From JBJYIN01 sp046237015 (lineage in GTDB: Bacteria > Pseudomonadota > Gammaproteobacteria > Enterobacterales > Enterobacteriaceae), in NCBI RefSeq assembly GCF_046237015.1, contig NZ_JBJYIN010000008.1, positions 1-64,000 of the forward strand: DNA of 64,000 nucleotides. The letters are read 5' to 3'. Below the pieces are notes generated by a model. That model saw only the letters and a list, made by a program, of their open reading frames with translations. It made no database searches and was not told where the DNA came from. A program made the position numbers and the translations under genes. Position 1 is the stretch's first letter, and the number at the start of each line of letters is the position of its first letter. This document shows, one piece after another, positions 1-8,840 of this stretch.

Positions 1-988
<988 letters not shown>

Positions 989-991
989 TTT

Positions 992-1138
992 TATACCCTA
1001 ACTAATTCAAGTCTCAGGACAAAAACGGCAACGCGTTTTTGAACAGCGCTTGCGCTGAGGTCAAAGGGGCGAGGCTCATGGATGAGCCGAGTAACGAACG
1101 AAGCCAATGCACATGCAACTTGAAGTATGACGGGTATA
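992..1138 (-). repeat. ERIC-like repeat, short modular form
   Basis: The element has ERIC-type ends: TATACCC followed by a diverged ACTAATTCAAG on the left, and CTTGAAGTATGACGGGTATA on the right. It lacks the central ERIC core (AAGTAAGTGA). In its place are small hairpin modules, including GGCTCA/TGAGCC and AAAAACG/CGTTTTT arms, which also occur in the long element at 48351-48692. It starts three bases after the ankyrin stop codon. Confidence 0.8.
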
Positions 1139-1223
1139 ATATAGATGTGTGGTTCATAAAGACTGAGTTCACGGGCACTTCAGATGTTTGCTGGCGGATG
1201 ACAACAAAGCTGGAAGATGCCTG

Positions 1224-1279
1224 AGAGGCAAGAGGCAAGAGGCAAGAGGCAAGAGGCAAGAGGCAAGAGGCAAGAGGTA
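1224..1279. repeat. AGAGGCA heptanucleotide tandem repeat (7 perfect copies plus partial)
   Basis: Seven perfect copies of AGAGGCA occupy 1224-1272, followed by a degenerate copy. The array lies between the convergent 3' ends of the ankyrin and Sel1 genes and encodes nothing. It is a candidate length-variable locus between strains. It has no spacers, so it is not CRISPR. Confidence 0.95.
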
Positions 1280-1426
1280 TTGAGGTGTGTAGGGTGGAGG
1301 AGCATCGTTCAGCCCGGATGGGATGGATGGCCTAAACACTACATGCTTCATAGTGGAAAATTTTCATTCAGGATCGCTATCTTACGATAGCGTATTGCCC
1401 TGTAATGTGGATTGTTCGGGGATAAA

Positions 1427-2089
1427 TTAATGGGTATCAAAAACCAGGCCGTTCGAACGCATTTTCTTTAAATGAATACTTGCCCATTCTCCCCCCATAT
1501 TTGATGCTTTGAGGAATAGTTGGTAAGCCTTACGGTCATTTTTAATGACGCCTTTACCTTCGTAATAACATATACCAAGATTAGTGATGCCATTGACGTT
1601 ATTCTGAGCAGCTGCTTTTTCGTACCAAATAACGGCATTATTCATATCTACAGGGAAACCCCGTCCCTTTTCATAACAATAGGCGACAGTATTCTGTGCT
1701 TCTGCATGCCCCAATTCTGCCGCTTTTAACATCCAATGGCAGGATGATGCCTTATTCTCTTCAACTCCCAGGCCAAAGTCATAAAAACGGCCTATTATAA
1801 AATCAATTTCGGCATCAGGACTTTCAGCCGTCCATGTTTCAAGGCGTTTGAGCTCTGAGGAGGCTTCAAGGTTTAGCTCTTTTTTGAAAGCTATTTCATC
1901 TTTTTCAGGACGGTTAACGAGTAAACGGAACATCAGTCGAGCATAGGCGGGGCGAACTGAGCGATCGTTTTTGACCTCTTCTCTCGCCGTGTTGACTTGC
2001 TCTTTAATGATATCAGGTAAAGATGACGCGATTGCGTGATTAAAAAGCGGATTAAGTAGCAGGACACTTATAAATAAAACTTTATACAC
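1427..2089 (-). CDS. Secreted Sel1-repeat (TPR-like) protein
   Basis: The product has 220 residues. The N-terminus MYKVLFISVLLLNPLFNH is a typical signal peptide with likely cleavage after AIA, so a periplasmic location is expected. Residues about 95-205 contain three to four Sel1-like repeats, seen as GRFYDFGLGVEENKA, MLKAAELGHAEAQ, YCYEKGRGFPVD, WYEKAAAQNN and CYYEGKGVIKN. Sel1 repeats form an alpha-solenoid used for protein-protein contact; no catalytic motif is visible. The gene converges on the ankyrin-repeat gene. Both are repeat-type adaptor proteins in an AT-rich accessory segment, so a paired role such as immunity or adaptor proteins is possible, but nothing here proves it. Confidence 0.8.
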   Translation of the reverse strand: MYKVLFISVLLLNPLFNHAIASSLPDIIKEQVNTAREEVKNDRSVRPAYARLMFRLLVNRPEKDEIAFKKELNLEASSELKRLETWTAESPDAEIDFIIGRFYDFGLGVEENKASSCHWMLKAAELGHAEAQNTVAYCYEKGRGFPVDMNNAVIWYEKAAAQNNVNGITNLGICYYEGKGVIKNDRKAYQLFLKASNMGGEWASIHLKKMRSNGLVFDTH

Positions 2090-2307
2090 GATATATTATT
2101 TCCATATAATAAAAAACGAACTATAACCTTTTACGTGCAATACCGCCATCCTAATTTATTTTTGTTATTGCCGTTGCTAAATGTGAATCGGTATCCAGCT
2201 ATGTGATAGCGGTTTTCGTCGTCATATTATTTTTTTATAGATAGGCCGGGTATTTATTCTCTATGGTATTCTCTGACGGATTATATCAACGGCAAAAGGA
2301 CATTGTG

Positions 2308-2826
2308 ATGAGGATTATTGATGCGACCGCTGAGCATATTGCCAGCATTCAAGAAATTTATGCATGGCATGTTGTGAATGGTATCGCGACTTTTGAAACG
2401 GTTTCACCTACGGTTGAAGAGATGTTGGAACGACTCACCGCCGTTCATGGCGCAGGAACGCCATGGCTTGTTGCGGAAGTTGATGGTGTTATTGCCGGTT
2501 ACTGCTATCTTGCGCCTTATCGACCACGATATGCTTATCGCTTCACGCTCGAAGACTCTGTTTATATTCATCCGCATCAACAGGGGAAAGGGATCGGGAA
2601 AGCATTGTTGACCGAAGCGATTCGTCGGGCGGAAGTGACTGGGTTTCGTCAGTTGGTTGCGGTTATTGGCAACAGTGAAAACCGTGGTTCTATTGCTCTC
2701 CATCGGTCTCTTGGCTTTGAATTGACAGGGATCTTGAAATCCGTGGGGTTCAAGCATGAACGTTGGGTTGATACTGTGATTATGCAAAAGTCACTCGGTG
2801 AAGAAGTCCATAGTACGCAGCCATAA
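2308..2826 (+). CDS. PAT/YncA-family GNAT N-acetyltransferase
   Basis: The start at 2308 is preferred over an upstream in-frame ATG (2263) because AAAAGGA lies 7 bases before it and the family begins MxIxxAT. The product has 172 residues. It is a GNAT fold of the phosphinothricin acetyltransferase group: QEIYAWHVVNGIATFET near the N-terminus, EDSVYIHPHQQGKGIGKALL carrying the acetyl-CoA pyrophosphate-binding QxxGxG motif, and GFKHERWVDTVIMQ at the C-terminus are hallmarks. Such enzymes acetylate amino-group toxins such as phosphinothricin, methionine sulfoximine or methionine sulfone using acetyl-CoA in the cytoplasm. The exact substrate here is not determined. It stands alone with no operon partner. 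Confidence 0.88.
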   Translation: MRIIDATAEHIASIQEIYAWHVVNGIATFETVSPTVEEMLERLTAVHGAGTPWLVAEVDGVIAGYCYLAPYRPRYAYRFTLEDSVYIHPHQQGKGIGKALLTEAIRRAEVTGFRQLVAVIGNSENRGSIALHRSLGFELTGILKSVGFKHERWVDTVIMQKSLGEEVHSTQP

Positions 2827-3062
2827 TATTCCCCTTCTTGCTTTAAGCGACGTTAGTGTTGGCGAAAATGGAAACATTTTTTTGAGTTTTTATCGCCACG
2901 CTCCCGCTATTGAATGCTTGCTGACTCGATGATATTCCAGTGAAGATATCGCGCGTAATATTGTTGTAAGCCAGATATTCCACCATCATTTCTTGCTTGA
3001 ATACTGACAAATATTGTTTTCTGTACTACGGTCTAAGTAATTATCATGTCACGGAGATGAAT

Positions 3063-3230
3063 ATGGGCTTTTGGCGAATTGTCTTTACCATTATTTTGCC
3101 ACCGTTAGGCGTTCTTTTAGGGAAGGGGATCGGTGGTGCATTTATTCTGAATATCATTCTAACGCTGTTGGGGTATTTCCCTGGACTGATCCATGCGTTT
3201 TGGGTTCAGACGAAAACGGATGGTATTTAG
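3063..3230 (+). CDS. yqaE: YqaE/Pmp3-family small membrane protein
   Basis: The 55-residue product MGFWRIVFTIILPPLGVLLG... is nearly identical to E. coli YqaE over its whole length, with two hydrophobic helices and the family motif PPLGVLLGKG. The start is the ATG at 3063. ACGGAG at 3051-3056 gives 6-base spacing, whereas the earlier ATG at 3057 directly abuts that sequence and the TTG at 2997 has no support. Pmp3/YqaE proteins are inner-membrane proteolipids linked to stress, salt and membrane potential in other organisms. The bacterial role is poorly defined. Confidence 0.93.
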   Translation: MGFWRIVFTIILPPLGVLLGKGIGGAFILNIILTLLGYFPGLIHAFWVQTKTDGI

Positions 3231-3305
3231 CAGAAAATATGCGGTGTGGTCTATTATATTAAATATCACATATTATTAATATTCAGTTACAAATAGTATG
3301 GCGAC

Positions 3306-3339
3306 CAAATAGTATTCTGCTTCGGCAGAATACTATTTG
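3306..3339. terminator. 15-bp hairpin with TTCG tetraloop between convergent genes
   Basis: CAAATAGTATTCTGC (3306-3320) and GCAGAATACTATTTG (3325-3339) form a perfect 15-bp inverted repeat closed by C(TTCG)G, the stable tetraloop common in bacterial terminators. It sits between the ends of yqaE (+) and the diguanylate cyclase gene (-). The stem is AT-rich and no clean T-tract follows, so it may act as a bidirectional 3' end structure rather than a classical terminator. Confidence 0.6.
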
Positions 3340-3353
3340 AGTATAAACAGTCA

Positions 3354-4826
3354 CTATTCAGATTTAACTACCTGATTGCGTCCTTGTTGTTTAGCCTGAT
3401 AAAGCGCGATATCCGCCCGATTAATCAACATATCCAGTGTTTCATTGTTTTTATATTCAGCAACTCCACAGCTAATAGTGATCTGAATAGTATCATCTTT
3501 TGTGCGTACTTTTGCCGATTCAATCTTTTTACGTAGTGTGTCAGCGCGGAGCAAGGCATTATCGAGATTGCAATCGTCCAGCAGAATAACAAATTCCTCC
3601 CCGCCCCAACGACAAGCTTGATCGCTATGGCGAACGGTCTGTTGTATCAGATTGGCGATGTGGCGCAGCACGATATCGCCTACGCCATGGCCATAGTGAT
3701 CATTAACTTGTTTAAAGTGGTCAATATCAACCAATAAAATGGAAATACTACGGTGCTGGGAGATGCGTTTGGCCAATAATCGTTTGAAAAAATAGTCAAA
3801 TGCCTGCCTATTCATAATGCCAGTGAGTTTATCCGTCGTTGCCATCTGTTCCAGTCGCCGTTGATAACCACCAATCGTCAACCAGAGCAGAAATAAAAAC
3901 AGCATACTGACACTAATGCTAACACCCAGGTTTTTCATCAATGTGGCGAAAAGTCGTTTCTCACTGGGATGATTGCTTTGTTCCACCATCAGATACCAGC
4001 CAAACTCGGGCAGTAAACGAGTGTTCAGGAATATCTGCTCGCCATTTACATGGTATTCATATGCCCCGCCAGGAACCGTTAAAATAGATGTTGCCAGTGA
4101 GGAAAGACCGGGTTGATCCTGAATCTTTAGCGGACGGTTGTATGTGGCTCCATGAAGGGAAACGTTACCCGTTTTATCAATAAAGTAAATCGTACGGTTA
4201 TAGCGCTGTTCATATTTTTCAATCAGGAGTTTGACCCGATCAACAGGGATACCCACACCCGTGACGCCAATGAAATTATTGTTATAGTCCATCACTCGAT
4301 GATTGATGAAAATATCCATACGAGTGCGTTTTTCGGGATCCACGGAAATATCTATCGAATAAGGGGTTTCTTCTGAGAGCGTACTGGCCTGGAAGTACCA
4401 TTGATCGTCAGGAACGTTTTCCGAGATCGTTTTTAGAATACGCTGCGGATCGTAGTAGAGCTTTGTTTTATCCGAAACGAAAAAAGAGAATACCGTATTG
4501 AATCGATTATCAATCTCTTTCAGGTAACGAATCATGGCTTGTGGGTCGCTTTCATTATTGAGCACCCAGTCCCGCAAAAACGTGTCATGCGCCATCAGAG
4601 ATGAAATAAAAATAGGTTTGAGTAGGTCTTGCTGAATTTCGGAATAGACATTATCACTGGTTAAAGGAAGGGTATTTTCTGCGATTTCTTCTTCTAATGA
4701 TTTTCTTGCGACTTCGTAACTGGTCCAACTAATAATCAAAAATGCGGCGAGGAGCATAGTGGAAAACAGGACGATTGCCCGGGGTTTATTTAACCAGCGT
4801 GAATTTGTCATTAATTTCATTCGCAA
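3354..4826 (-). CDS. Membrane diguanylate cyclase with periplasmic dCache-like sensor
   Basis: The product has 490 residues. A transmembrane helix at about 17-38 is followed by a periplasmic sensor domain (about 40-300) with a PAS/Cache-like pattern (YYDPQRILK, INHRVMDYNNNFIGVTGVGI). A second helix at about 300-322 precedes a C-terminal GGDEF domain with the active-site signature RWGGEEF. RHSD lies five residues before GGEEF, the correct spacing for the inhibitory RxxD c-di-GMP site, so the enzyme is predicted active and product-inhibited. It makes c-di-GMP from GTP in response to an external cue, typically repressing motility. A TTG at 4826 has GAGGG 7 bases upstream and is the annotated start; the ATG at 4820 (MKLMTNS) is the alternative. 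Monocistronic. Confidence 0.9.
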   Translation of the reverse strand: MRMKLMTNSRWLNKPRAIVLFSTMLLAAFLIISWTSYEVARKSLEEEIAENTLPLTSDNVYSEIQQDLLKPIFISSLMAHDTFLRDWVLNNESDPQAMIRYLKEIDNRFNTVFSFFVSDKTKLYYDPQRILKTISENVPDDQWYFQASTLSEETPYSIDISVDPEKRTRMDIFINHRVMDYNNNFIGVTGVGIPVDRVKLLIEKYEQRYNRTIYFIDKTGNVSLHGATYNRPLKIQDQPGLSSLATSILTVPGGAYEYHVNGEQIFLNTRLLPEFGWYLMVEQSNHPSEKRLFATLMKNLGVSISVSMLFLFLLWLTIGGYQRRLEQMATTDKLTGIMNRQAFDYFFKRLLAKRISQHRSISILLVDIDHFKQVNDHYGHGVGDIVLRHIANLIQQTVRHSDQACRWGGEEFVILLDDCNLDNALLRADTLRKKIESAKVRTKDDTIQITISCGVAEYKNNETLDMLINRADIALYQAKQQGRNQVVKSE

Positions 4827-5045
4827 GACAGTACCCTCAGTGTAGTAACCAAATGATAAGGCAACTCAAGATCCATCTTGCACCCAACAAAAACAGCTGA
4901 GCATCTTACTGAAGTTAAGCAGTCACGCCAAGAAACATCAATGCAGTGATGAGCAAAGAAACGTCAATTCGCGGCGATCAACTTTAATGTTGAATGTGTT
5001 GTAGTTTATTTGTAAAAAAGAATAGGAATACTGATGAAGAGAATG

Positions 5046-5078
5046 AAAAAAAGGGACCGCGAATTTGCATTGTCCCTT
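5046..5078 (-). terminator. Rho-independent terminator of the nitroreductase gene
   Basis: On the minus strand, AAGGGAC and GTCCCTT arms (5072-5078 and 5051-5057) are followed by a run of seven T (plus-strand A run 5046-5052), about 30 bases after the nitroreductase stop codon. Confidence 0.7.
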
Positions 5079-5107
5079 GTTGGAATTATGGGCAGCGTGT
5101 CGACGTA

Positions 5108-5707
5108 TTATTTAAAAATACGGAAGCGCTCTTCATCGGAGATGTAGGCTTTTTCGCCTGCCGGTTGTTCAATGGAGCCGAAGGGTAATTGGGCGCGTAG
5201 CTTCCAACTGTCAGGCAAGTTCCACTGTTTCTTTACATCATCATCAATGAGCGGATTGTAATGCTGCAACGATGCGCCAATTTTTTCCTGTGCCAACGTG
5301 GACCACACCGCAAATTGAGCAATACCGGTAGAATGTTCTGACCAGATCGGGAAATTATCGGCATACAGTGCAAATTTTTCTTGCAGACCTTTGATAACGG
5401 CGGTGTCTTCAAAAAAGAGCACGGTACCCGCGCCTGCGGCAAAGGAGGCGAGTTTTTGTTCTGTCGCGGCAAATGCGTTTTCAGGGACAATTTTCTTCAG
5501 TTGTTGCTTAACAATATCCCAAACTTTGGCATGTTGTTCACCGAATAGTATAACAACACGAGAGCTCTGTGAGTTGAACGAGGAGGGGCTTTCTTTCACA
5601 GCTTCGGTAATTAGCGTGGTAACGGCCTCTTCAGAGATTGGCAATTTATTGCCAATCGCATAGATACTGCGGCGTTCTTTGATAGCTTGTAAAAAAGCAT
5701 TACTCAT
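5108..5707 (-). CDS. Nitroreductase-family oxidoreductase (Frm2/Hbn1-like)
   Basis: The product has 199 residues and spans the whole compact nitroreductase fold. Typical segments are the N-terminal ERRSIYAIGNKLPISEEAV, ESPSSFNSQSSRVVILFGE (FMN-binding region) and the C-terminal GSIEQPAGEKAYISDEERFR. The pattern matches the short Frm2/Hbn1-type subfamily rather than NfsA or NfsB. Such proteins use FMN and NAD(P)H to reduce nitro-aromatics or quinones and have been tied to oxidative and lipid stress responses in yeast. The natural substrate is unknown. The gene is single and followed by its own terminator. Confidence 0.85.
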   Translation of the reverse strand: MSNAFLQAIKERRSIYAIGNKLPISEEAVTTLITEAVKESPSSFNSQSSRVVILFGEQHAKVWDIVKQQLKKIVPENAFAATEQKLASFAAGAGTVLFFEDTAVIKGLQEKFALYADNFPIWSEHSTGIAQFAVWSTLAQEKIGASLQHYNPLIDDDVKKQWNLPDSWKLRAQLPFGSIEQPAGEKAYISDEERFRIFK

Positions 5708-5823
5708 GATCTGTTCCTCTTTACATGATAATTGATCTGTACTGTGTCACTGATATTTATTGCACGCAAGGCAATAGTCTTTTGATTTATATATGTAAAT
5801 CTACTAACGATGAATGAATTCGT

Positions 5824-5926
5824 TATACCCGTCATACGTCAAGTTGCTTGTGCGTTGGCTACGCTCGTTACTTGGCTCACACTCGTGGGCTAACGCTTTG
5901 TCCTGAAACTTGAGTGAGTTAGGGTC
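5824..5926 (+). repeat. ERIC-like repeat, short degraded form
   Basis: The element begins TATACCCGTCATACGTCAAG, continues through the ERIC left arm (TGCGTTGGCTACGCTCGTTA), then has a truncated GGCTCAC...GTGGGC module and ends CTTGAGTGAGTTAGGGTC. The ERIC core is absent. It lies between the start of the nitroreductase gene and the end of the thioesterase gene. Confidence 0.75.
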
Positions 5927-5949
5927 TGTTCCTTTAAAGCAAGACCGCG

Positions 5950-6345
5950 TTAGAACAGGGGGATAGGCCTGCCTTCGTCATTTACCGCCACAAAATTAAA
6001 CTGTCCTGAAATCACTTTCGTTCGGCCTTCTGCATACATTTGTTCCAGAAAAACGTTAACGTCAACGGTCAGGCTGGTTCTTCCCACACGACTGACCTGT
6101 CCGATGAGTTCAATAATCGTTCCTGACGGTATGGGCGTATTGAAATTGATTTTTTCAGTAGAAACTGTCACCAGAGGTTTATGGCAAAAACGGGTTGCCG
6201 TAATGAACGATATTTCATCCATCCACGATAGCGCCGTACCACCAAATAGCGTGGAATGATGATTGATATTAGTAGGGAAAACGACCTTAGCAACTTTAGT
6301 GATGGCGTTTTGGATTCTGTCGTCGAGAGAAAGCGGCTGACTCAT
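5950..6345 (-). CDS. Hotdog-fold acyl-CoA thioesterase (YciA-like)
   Basis: The product has 131 residues and one hotdog domain. The motif HHSTLFGGTALSWMDEISFI, with the acidic residue in the central helix, is the signature of the BACH/YciA acyl-CoA hydrolase group, and VSTEKINFNTPIPSGTIIEL forms the following strand pair. These enzymes hydrolyse acyl-CoA to free acid and CoA in the cytoplasm as hexamers or tetramers. It is not the close orthologue of E. coli YciA, so chain-length specificity is unknown. The gene is single and downstream of the moeAB operon on the same strand. Confidence 0.85.
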   Translation of the reverse strand: MSQPLSLDDRIQNAITKVAKVVFPTNINHHSTLFGGTALSWMDEISFITATRFCHKPLVTVSTEKINFNTPIPSGTIIELIGQVSRVGRTSLTVDVNVFLEQMYAEGRTKVISGQFNFVAVNDEGRPIPLF

Positions 6346-6456
6346 CGTGTATCTGGCCTGCTTGAGAAGCGAATAAACATTCTACACCAGAAATATATAC
6401 AAGGTCATAACAATATGCGCGACAACGCGTAGAAGAAAAGGTAGATAAAGAAAGGT

Positions 6457-6482
6457 GCGGCCCTAATGTATTAGAGGCCGCG
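6457..6482 (-). terminator. moeB: Likely terminator of moeAB
   Basis: GCGGCC (6457-6462) and GGCCGC (6477-6482) flank an inner TAAT/ATTA pair and form a GC-rich hairpin about 20 bases after the moeB stop. On the minus strand it is followed by a T-rich stretch (CACCTTTCTTTATC). Confidence 0.6.
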
Positions 6483-6503
6483 TTTACGGTTTCAAACGTA
6501 GTT

Positions 6504-7271
6504 TCAAGCGGATAGGTGCTCAGCCCCACAGACATCACAGGTCGGGTTTTGCGGCAGTTTGATCTCTCGAAACTGTAACGTCATCGCATCAAACATCAGT
6601 AATCGCCCTCTGGCGATGTGACCGTAATGGGTCAACAGTTTGATCGCCTCCATGGCTTGTAGGCTACCGATGGTGCCAACGAGGGGGGCCATGACGCCTG
6701 CTTCTACGCAAGTTAGCGCATTATCACCAAACAACCGGCTCAGACAGCGGTAACAAGGCTCTCCCGGTTGATAGGTAAAGACACTGATTTGGCCTTCCAT
6801 GCGAATCGCCGCGCCGGAAATTAACGGTTTCTTTAGCTGAAAACCTAGCCGGTTCAAGCGATCGCGAATAGAGACATTGTCGGTACAATCCAATACAGCA
6901 TCGTGCTTTTCCATCAGTTCTCTTAGCGCATCGTCTTCCAGATTGGCATTCACCGTGTCCAGAGAAAGATGCGGATTAAGGGCTGATAGTGCGATACGAG
7001 CGGATTCGACTTTTGCCATCCCAATGCGTGCATCGCAGTGCAATATCTGGCGCTGTAGATTGGAAAGTGAAACGGTATCAAAATCCAGCAGGGTCAGATG
7101 ACCGACACCCGCAGAGGCCAGATATTGCGATGCCGCACAGCCTAATCCACCAAGCCCTACAATCAGCAGGCGCGAGGCTTTTAGCTTTTCCTGCCCGTCA
7201 AAATCAAAACCTCGTAATACAATCTGACGGTTATAGCGTAGCGCCTCGGTGTCACTGAGTTCCGGCAGCAT
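6504..7271 (-). CDS. moeB: Molybdopterin-synthase adenylyltransferase MoeB
   Basis: The 255-residue protein is an E1-like adenylyltransferase. It activates the C-terminal Gly of MoaD with ATP so that sulfur can be loaded for molybdopterin synthesis. Visible hallmarks are RYNRQIVLRGFDFDGQEKL, the nucleotide-binding GLGGLGCAASQYLASAG, DCTDN, the Cys-containing CVEAGVMAP, and two zinc Cys pairs CYRC and CDVCG. The start at 7271 (MLPELSDTEALRYNRQ) aligns with E. coli MoeB and lies 2 bases after the moeA stop codon. The ORF extends further upstream inside moeA but without support. Translational coupling with moeA is likely. MoaD itself is encoded at 30151. Confidence 0.97.
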   Translation of the reverse strand: MLPELSDTEALRYNRQIVLRGFDFDGQEKLKASRLLIVGLGGLGCAASQYLASAGVGHLTLLDFDTVSLSNLQRQILHCDARIGMAKVESARIALSALNPHLSLDTVNANLEDDALRELMEKHDAVLDCTDNVSIRDRLNRLGFQLKKPLISGAAIRMEGQISVFTYQPGEPCYRCLSRLFGDNALTCVEAGVMAPLVGTIGSLQAMEAIKLLTHYGHIARGRLLMFDAMTLQFREIKLPQNPTCDVCGAEHLSA

Positions 7272-7273
7272 AA

Positions 7274-8509
7274 TCAATGTCCTAGTAGTGAGTTGAACGG
7301 CTCTATTTCGACCCATTCTCCGGCAGCAACACGGCCTCGTTCCGCTTCCAGAACAATAAAACAGTTGGCGAGGCTAAAAGAACTGAAGACATGCGACCCC
7401 TGATGTCCGGTGGTGCTGACTTCCCATTCGCCCTGTTCGTTGCGGCGAAAGATACCGCGTTGAAAATCGGTACGTCCCGGTGTTTTTTTCAAATTGCTGA
7501 CAGTTTTTACACGCAGGCGTGCGGGTAAATGCCAGGCCGTGTGTCCACTCAAACGAGCCAGCAGAGGCTGAACCAATTGATAGAAGGTGAGGGCCGCGGA
7601 AACTGGGTTTCCAGGCAGACCACAGAACCAGGCATGTTGAAGTTTACCGAAAGCGAATGGCTTACCGGGTTTGATTGCCAACTTCCAGAAGTGGATATCA
7701 CCCAATTCGTCCAGTATCTGTTTTGTATAATCGGCTTCACCGACGGAGACGCCTCCGCTGCTAATCACGAGGTCGGCATGCTGGTCTGCCTGATGAAAGG
7801 CCGCGCGTAACGCCGCTGGATCGTCACGAATAATGCCCAAATCATGAACTTCGCAACCGATTTGCTCCAGCATCAGACGCACGGCAAAACGGTTAGTGTC
7901 ATAAATTTGACCCGCCTGAAGCGGCGTACCGACAGGCTGAAGTTCATCGCCTGTTGAAAAAATAGCGACTTTCAAACGACGATGAACGGCAATCTGAGCG
8001 ATCCCGAGTGACGCCAGCAACGGCAATTCTGCTGCGCTTAATTTTCTTCCTGCTGATAGAACCACTGCGTCAGCATGAATATCCTCTCCTGCCAGACGGA
8101 TATTTTGTCCGGGTTTGACGTCATGCGTAAAACGTACACCAGCCTCACTCACTTCGGCGTGTTCCTGCATGATAACGGCGTCAGCACCCTTCGGAATTGG
8201 CGCACCTGTCATGATCCTGATGCAACTTTTTTCAGGCCATTCGTCATCAAAGGGGGCACCAGCAAAGGCTTTCCCAGCCACGGTTAGCGGTGCTGAGGCA
8301 ACAAGATCGGCGCAACGGACGGCATAACCATCCATGGCAGAATTAGCAAAGGGAGGGACGCTTATCGGTGACGTGATTGGATGCGCGGTAATGCGGTCTG
8401 TGGCGTCATACAGTGAAATATTTTCTGTCTCAGGAATGGGTGATACCTGATCAAGTATCATTTTCAAGGCCTGTTCGAGGGGCAATAAGCCAGAGGTCAC
8501 GCTTTCCAT
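7274..8509 (-). CDS. moeA: Molybdopterin molybdenumtransferase MoeA
   Basis: The product has 411 residues, matching E. coli MoeA. It inserts molybdate into adenylylated molybdopterin at the last step of Moco synthesis. Conserved segments include PPFANSAMDGYAVR, RIMTGAPIPKGADAVIMQE, FSTGDELQPVGTPL, SSGGVSVGEADYTKQ, KPGKPFAFGK and FCGLPGNPVS. The ATG at 8509 is preferred because GGAG lies 5 bases upstream; a GTG two codons earlier would overlap that site. It heads a moeA-moeB operon divergent from gsiABCD. Confidence 0.97.
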   Translation of the reverse strand: MESVTSGLLPLEQALKMILDQVSPIPETENISLYDATDRITAHPITSPISVPPFANSAMDGYAVRCADLVASAPLTVAGKAFAGAPFDDEWPEKSCIRIMTGAPIPKGADAVIMQEHAEVSEAGVRFTHDVKPGQNIRLAGEDIHADAVVLSAGRKLSAAELPLLASLGIAQIAVHRRLKVAIFSTGDELQPVGTPLQAGQIYDTNRFAVRLMLEQIGCEVHDLGIIRDDPAALRAAFHQADQHADLVISSGGVSVGEADYTKQILDELGDIHFWKLAIKPGKPFAFGKLQHAWFCGLPGNPVSAALTFYQLVQPLLARLSGHTAWHLPARLRVKTVSNLKKTPGRTDFQRGIFRRNEQGEWEVSTTGHQGSHVFSSFSLANCFIVLEAERGRVAAGEWVEIEPFNSLLGH

Positions 8510-8840
8510 CTGCACTCCATGATTGGTTTCGCCGGAGAAGGTTTATGGGCGAAAACAGGGATCGTATGCCAACATTATGTCAGATAACGTCGCCACGGAG
8601 AATGTTCGTGGGTCAATGAATGGGCGGGTTTCGTGGCCGAAAATGATGTCATGAATGATCGTGATACGTTGGTTGGTACGTTTATATCATTTGTTTATTT
8701 TTATTAACTTAATGTTCTAAAAAGATTTTTTATCAGAGCATTGATTCAGTTTCTCCTTTACATCATTCCCGGTGCTAAATATAGTCAAAACGGTTTGAAC
8801 TGTCACAATCACGATCCTATTACATGGAGATTCATTGTTA
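8510..8840. other. moeA-gsiA divergent intergenic region
   Basis: The region is 331 bases long with an AT-rich centre at about 8670-8760. It must contain the promoters of both moeA and gsiA. Apart from the two ribosome binding sites, no operator, repeat or reading frame could be recognised. In E. coli the gene iaaA lies between moeA and gsiA; it is absent here. Confidence 0.5.

Noticed and set aside
1224..1279. CRISPR-like array
   Set aside because: The 7-base units are directly adjacent with no spacers, so it is a simple tandem repeat. No cas gene is present.
1375..1392. CGCTATC/GATAGCG hairpin as terminator of the Sel1 gene
   Set aside because: The stem is clear but no U-run follows on the minus strand, so it was not listed as a terminator.
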